DNA of 64,000 bases. It comes from Umezawaea sp042738955. GTDB taxonomy: Bacteria; Actinomycetota; Actinomycetes; Mycobacteriales; Pseudonocardiaceae. Below the pieces are notes generated by a model. The model was not told the origin of the DNA and did no database searches. It was given only the letters and a program-made list of their open reading frames with translations. Where the stretch lies: contig NZ_JBHYHC010000005.1 in assembly GCF_042738955.1 (NCBI RefSeq), positions 1-64,000 of the forward strand, read 5' to 3'. Position numbers and translations under genes: made by a program. This document shows, one piece after another, positions 57,535 to 64,000 of this stretch; the stretch's first letter is position 1, and each line of letters starts with the position of its first letter.

Positions 57535-58035
57535 GTGGTCGGGGACAACGGCCAGGCTGATCCGCTGAGCGTGCGGATAGCCGGCCTGGAGGCTGAGGTC
57601 GCGGGCCTGCGCAAGGCGTTGCAGACCCGCACGGTGATCGGGCAGGCCACGGGTCTGATCGCGGCCGTCCAGGGGCTCACCCCGCAGCAGGGCTTCCAGC
57701 TGCTCGTCCGGATGTCGCAGCACCACAACGTGAAGCTGCACTCGATCGCGGTGAAGCTCGTCGACCTCGCGGGGGAACTGGGGCCGCGCCAGGCCGTGCG
57801 GTCCGTGCACCTGCCCGTGGAGCCGCACGAGCGCGCCGAGGAGGCGCAGTGGCCCGGCGTCGACGTGGTCGAGGCTGCGCGGCAGCTCGTGGCCGCGCAC
57901 GAGGCGGCGCACCGCGTGGACGGTGCGCCCGCCGACGTGCGAAGACAACTGGCCGACGAGTTGACGCTGGCCGGTCAGCTGTTGGCGGAACGGCTCGCGG
58001 ACGTGGGCTGGTTGGACGACGAGCCGATCGCCTGA
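57535..58035 (+). CDS. ANTAR domain protein
   Basis: Protein of 166 residues with an ANTAR RNA-binding domain (about 15-70: GLRKALQTRTVIGQATGLIAAV, then the helices QGFQLLVRMSQHHNVKLHSIA). ANTAR proteins stop transcription terminators from forming. No sensor domain (GAF, REC) precedes it; the C-terminal 90 residues are helical and unassigned. GTG 57535 has GAGAGGAG seven bases upstream. Its end overlaps the convergent treZ gene by 61 bases. Confidence 0.85.
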   Translation: MVGDNGQADPLSVRIAGLEAEVAGLRKALQTRTVIGQATGLIAAVQGLTPQQGFQLLVRMSQHHNVKLHSIAVKLVDLAGELGPRQAVRSVHLPVEPHERAEEAQWPGVDVVEAARQLVAAHEAAHRVDGAPADVRRQLADELTLAGQLLAERLADVGWLDDEPIA

Positions 58036-59735
58036 ACGATCGCGAACGACTCGGCGGGCAGGCGGACGGCCTGCCCGACCAGTGCCACGTCGCCGGAGGC
58101 GAGCAGCACCCAGCCGCCGTCGGTGTCCAACGACTGGGTGACCGCGGTGGCGCCGAGGTTGCACACCAGCCGCAGGTCACCGCGGTGCAGGACGAGGACC
58201 GTGCCCAGCTGCTCGGCGTGGAACTCGTCCAACCGCGGGTCTGCCAGCTCGGGGTGGGCCTTGCGCAGCGCGATCAGCGAGCGGTACAGGTCGAGCACGT
58301 CGCGGTGCTCCGGCTTCTCGACCTCGGCCCACAGCAGCGTCGACCGCTCCACCGTCGCCGGGTCCATCGGGTCCGGGACCTCCGACTCGCCCCAGCCGTG
58401 CGCGCCGAACTCGCGGCGACGGCCCGTCCGGACCGCTTCCGCCAGCTCGGGATCGGGGAACGACGCGAAGAACTGCCACGGCGTGCTCGCGGCCCACTCC
58501 TCCCCCATGAAGACCATCGGGGTGTACGGCGAGCAGAACACGATCGCCGCGCCGCACGCGAGCAGGCCCGGCGACACCGAGGCGGACATCCGGTCGCCGG
58601 TGGCGCGGTTGCCGATCTGGTCGTGGTTCTGCAGGTACGCGAGGAAGCGGTAGCCGGGCAGGACGCGGGTGTCGACCGGCCGCCCGTGCGTGCGCTCGCG
58701 GAACGACGACCAGGTGCCCGCGTGGAAGAACACCTCGCGCAACGTCCGCGCCAACGCGCCGGGCTCGGCGAAATCGGCGTAGTAGCCGTGGGTCTCGCCG
58801 GTCAGCGCCACGTGCAGGCAGTGGTGCAGGTCGTCCGACCACTGCGCCTGCAACCCGTAGCCGCCGCCCTCGCGAGCGGTCACGAGCCTGGCGTCGTTGA
58901 GGTCCGACTCGGCGATCAGCGTCAACGGCCGCCCCAGCCCCGCCGAGAGCGCGTCGACCTCGACGGCCAACTCCTCCAGCAGGTGCGTGGCGCGGCGGTC
59001 CTGCAACGCGTGCACGGCGTCCAGGCGCAGGCCGTCGACGTGGAAGTCGCGCAGCCAGCCCAGTGCGTTGTCCAGCACGTACCGGCGGACCTCGTCCGAG
59101 CCGGGGCCGTCGAGGTTGAGGCCGGGGCCCCAGTCGTTGCGGCCCGCGAAGTACGGCCCGAACCGGTCGAGGTACGCGCCCGAGGGCCCGAGGTGGTTGT
59201 AGACCACGTCGAGCAGCACGCCCAAGCCCTTGGCGTGGCAGGCGTCGACGAACCGCTTGAACGCGTCCGGCCCGCCGTAGGGCTCGTGCACCGCGCCCCA
59301 CAGGACGCCGTCGTAGCCCCAGCCCGCGGTGCCGTCGAAGGAGTTCATCGGCAGCACCTCGACGAGCGTGATGCCCAGGTCGACGAGGTGGTCGAGCTTG
59401 CCGATGGCCGCGTCGAGCGTGCGCTCGGGGGTGAACGTGCCGACGTGCAGCTCGTAGACCACCCCGCCCGCCAAAGCCCGACCGGTCCAGTCGCCGTCGG
59501 TCCACTCGAAGTCGCCGTGGTCGTAGCGCCGCGACGGCCCGTGCACGCCCGAGGGCTGCCGGAGCGACCGCGGGTCCGGCAGCGCGTCGGTGGAGTCGTC
59601 CAGCAGGAACGCGTAGTCCTCGCCGTCGACCGCCGCCGACCACCAGCCGCCGTCGCCCGCCGTCATCGCGTGCTCGACGCCGTCCACGCGCACGCGGACC
59701 CGCTCCGCCTTGGGAGCCCACACCCGGAAGGTCAC
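57975..59735 (-). CDS. treZ: maltooligosyltrehalose trehalohydrolase
   Basis: GH13 enzyme of 586 residues that releases trehalose from maltooligosyltrehalose. Order: N-terminal CBM48-like domain (FRVWAPKAERVRVRVDGVEH), catalytic barrel with VYELHVGTFTPERTL, DVVYNHLG, GLRLDAVHAL (nucleophile aspartate), IAESDLND (acid glutamate) and NHDQIGNR. GTG 59735 overlaps the treY stop as GTGA. Length and motifs are typical. The C-terminal tail GSSSNQPTSASRSANS overlaps the convergent ANTAR gene. Confidence 0.95.
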   Translation of the reverse strand: MTFRVWAPKAERVRVRVDGVEHAMTAGDGGWWSAAVDGEDYAFLLDDSTDALPDPRSLRQPSGVHGPSRRYDHGDFEWTDGDWTGRALAGGVVYELHVGTFTPERTLDAAIGKLDHLVDLGITLVEVLPMNSFDGTAGWGYDGVLWGAVHEPYGGPDAFKRFVDACHAKGLGVLLDVVYNHLGPSGAYLDRFGPYFAGRNDWGPGLNLDGPGSDEVRRYVLDNALGWLRDFHVDGLRLDAVHALQDRRATHLLEELAVEVDALSAGLGRPLTLIAESDLNDARLVTAREGGGYGLQAQWSDDLHHCLHVALTGETHGYYADFAEPGALARTLREVFFHAGTWSSFRERTHGRPVDTRVLPGYRFLAYLQNHDQIGNRATGDRMSASVSPGLLACGAAIVFCSPYTPMVFMGEEWAASTPWQFFASFPDPELAEAVRTGRRREFGAHGWGESEVPDPMDPATVERSTLLWAEVEKPEHRDVLDLYRSLIALRKAHPELADPRLDEFHAEQLGTVLVLHRGDLRLVCNLGATAVTQSLDTDGGWVLLASGDVALVGQAVRLPAESFAIVQAIGSSSNQPTSASRSANS

Positions 59736-61932
59736 GAGGCGTCCCGCACCAGCAGCGCGACCGGGTACCGCTTGAGCAGCCCGGCCACCGACGTGGTCGC
59801 CTGCCGCCCGTTCAGCACGTCCGTCCACTCCCCCGGCGGCAGCGGCAGCACGGTGTCGCGCCAGCCGCCCTCGGCCGCGAGCCCCACCGGCAGCCTCGTC
59901 GCCACGACCACCAGGTCCGGGGACCGGTGGTACGCCACGACGTGGTCCGCCGCGACGCCCTCGGCGGGCAGCGGGCGGTAGCCGTGGAACAGCTCCGGCC
60001 GGTTCCGCCGCAGCCGCAGTGCCCGCTGCACGACCAGGAGCTTGGCCGCGCCGGTGTCGTCGACCTCCGGCAGCCACCAGTCCTCGATCCGCGCCAGCAG
60101 CTCGCGCCGGACCGCGTAGTCGACCGGCCGCCGGTTGTCCGGGTCGACCAGCGACAGGTCCCACAGCTCGGTGCCCTGGTACACGTCCGGCACGCCCGGC
60201 GAGGTGAGCTGGACCAGCTTCTGGCCCAGCGCGTTCGACCAGCCCGCGGCGCGGATCCGGCCGACGAACGCCTCGATCTCGCCTCGGGTCACGGCGTCGC
60301 CGAGCACCTGCTCCGGCCACGCCGCCACGGCCGCCTCGAACTCCTCGTCGTGGTCGACCCACGTCGTGCGGAGCTTGGACTCCTTCGCGGCCTTGTCCAG
60401 GTAGTCGCGCAGCCGGTCGGGACCGATGGGCCACGCGCCCACGATCGTCTGCCACGCCAGCAGGTTCAGCGACGGCTCGTCGATGCCGTGCCGCTCGGTC
60501 CACCCGCGCACCAGCCGGGAGAACTCCTCCGGCAGCTCCGACAGCACGGCCAGCCGGGCCCGCACGTCCTCGGAGCGCTTGGTGTCGTGCGTCGACAGCG
60601 TCGTCATCGACTCAGGCAGCGCGGAATCCCGTTGCGCCGCGAGGGCGTGGAACTCCTCCACCGGCACGCCGAAGCGGTCCGGGGTGCCGCCGACCTCGTT
60701 GAGCGCGACGAACCGGGTGTACCGGTAGAACGCGGTGTCCTCGGTGCCCTTGGCGACGACCATGCCGGACGTCTGCTGGATCCGGGTGGCCAGTTCGCCG
60801 TCCGGGTCCGCGCGGACCTGCTCGTCCAGCGCCTCGGCGCCCTTGACCCGCGACACCGCCGCGGCCCAGTTCGCCTCGCCCTCGGGCAGGTAGGACCGGT
60901 ACACCGGGAAGTTGACCATCACACCGGCCACGGCCACCTCGGCGTCGGCCTGGTCGACGCCCTCCACCAGTGCGCCGATCCGGCGGACCTCGGCCCGCAG
61001 GATCGAGTCGGTGACGAGCGTGCGGCACGTGTGCTCGACGGCCTCGAAGTCCGTCTCCTGGCCCAGGTCCGCGGCCAGCGCGGTGAAGTGCTCCTCGGCC
61101 CGCGGGTCCACGAAGATCCCGCAGACCTCGCGCAGCGCGTCGTAGCCGGTGGTGCCCTCGACCGGCCAACTGGTCGGCAGCGGCTCCCCGGCCCCGAGGA
61201 TCTTCTCCGCCACGATCCACACGCCCGACCGCTCCTTGAGCCGCCGGAAGTACCCGCCGGGGTCGGCGAGGCCGTCCGGGTGGTCGACCCGCAGGCCGGT
61301 CACCTGGCCCGCCGCGACCCAGCGCAGCACCTCGTCGTGGGTGGCGTCGAACACCTCGGGGTCCTCGACGCGCACCGCGGCGAGCGTGGTGATGTCGAAG
61401 AACCGCCGGTAGTTCAGCTCTTCGTTGGCGCGCCGCCAGTGCACGAGCCGGTAGTGGTCCGACACCGGCAGCCGGTGGTCGAAGTACGTGACCACGTCGC
61501 CGTCGACCACGGGCTCGCCCTCGTCGCCGAGGATGGGCACGAGGACCGGGCCCGCGGCCCAGTCGATGTCGAAGTACCTGGCGTACCGGGACTCCTGGCC
61601 GTTCTTGAGCACGTCCCACCACCACGGGTCGGTCTCCGGGATGGCGACCGACATGTGGTTGGGCACGATGTCGAGCACGAACCCGAGCCCGGCGTCGGCG
61701 ACCTTCTCGCTGAGCGCCAGCCGCCCCTCCTCCCCGCCCAGTTCCGGGCGGGCGCGGGTCGGGTCCACGACGTCGTAGCCGTGCGTGGAACCCGGTGCGG
61801 CGTCGAGGATCGGCGACGCGTAGACCGCGCCGACGCCGAGCCGCTCGAGGTAGTCGACCACCTCGGCGGCCTCGGCGAAGGCGAAGCCCGGTCGGAGCTG
61901 GAGCCGGTAGGTCGAGGACGGAGCGTCGCCGG

Positions 61933-61936
<4 letters not shown>
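59732..61936 (-). CDS. treY: maltooligosyltrehalose synthase
   Basis: GH13 enzyme of 734 residues that turns the reducing end of a maltodextrin into a trehalosyl end. The start STYRLQLRPGFAF, the motif VPNHMSV, the nucleophile region GLRVDHPDGL, the acid/base IVAEKILG and the late LSTHDTKRSEDVRARL are all typical. ATG 61936 overlaps the stop of the debranching gene (ATGA). It feeds TreZ encoded next. Confidence 0.95.

Positions 61937-64000
<2,064 letters not shown>

Overview
The window is high-GC actinobacterial chromosome. GTG starts are frequent, many in-operon genes overlap by ATGA or GTGA, and cell-wall arabinan genes (an Emb-type arabinosyltransferase, a decaprenyl-phosphoribose synthase and its phosphatase), a class with F420 oxidoreductases, an ANTAR regulator and WS/DGAT point to Pseudonocardiales or a close relative (inference; no rRNA is present to confirm it). 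No tRNA, rRNA, insertion sequence, prophage or CRISPR array was seen.

Layout. 0.3-8.4 kb: a beta-glucoside module on the minus strand (LacI regulator, solute-binding lipoprotein, two ATPases and two permeases of the Opp/Dpp type, GH1 beta-glucosidase) with a CebR-like operator. 8.6-9.3 kb: MOSC protein and two orphan copies of the same operator. 9.3-15.4 kb: a protocatechuate/beta-ketoadipate operon pcaI-J-H-G-B-D-C plus its IclR regulator, without pcaF. 15.6-20.3 kb: MATE exporter, CGNR regulator/hydrolase divergent pair, AraC/NAD(P)-binding protein divergent pair. 20.3-31.6 kb: a stress-signalling islet with a SpoIIE-type phosphatase, a very large soluble hybrid histidine kinase carrying nine 92-residue HAMP repeats, two STAS proteins, two RsbW-like ATPases and a Ppx/GppA phosphatase, interrupted by an 0.8-kb non-coding stretch with repeat elements that recur at the left edge of the window.

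31.7-40.7 kb: WS/DGAT acyltransferase, a 33-residue micro-gene, acetyltransferase, a flippase/glycosyltransferase pair (the flippase apparently starts at CTG), and the divergent emb-PAP2-ubiA arabinan operon. 40.7-41.1 kb: four near-identical 15-bp palindromes between convergent genes. 41.1-49.2 kb: leaderless MerR regulator, HAD hydrolase, F420-dependent oxidoreductase, Ser/Thr kinase, PucR-type regulator and gabT-gabD. 49.4-54.5 kb: LacI regulator, a 664-residue protein with a HEPN-type RNLALH motif, a TIMP-like secreted protein, and a TetR/SDR pair. 54.5-57.3 kb: an orphan promoter with an extended Shine-Dalgarno, a 13-codon ORF and a foldable RNA, then a two-gene unit of a small membrane protein and a membrane NACHT NTPase that share a short glycine-rich ANTG motif, and a CsbD protein. 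57.5-64 kb: ANTAR protein and the treX-treY-treZ glycogen-to-trehalose operon, treX running off the right edge.

The most unusual material is the NACHT/small-membrane-protein pair with its shared motif, the HEPN-motif protein, the orphan transcript next to the NACHT gene, the palindrome array at 40.8-41.0 kb and the intergenic hairpin element present at both 0 and 28 kb.
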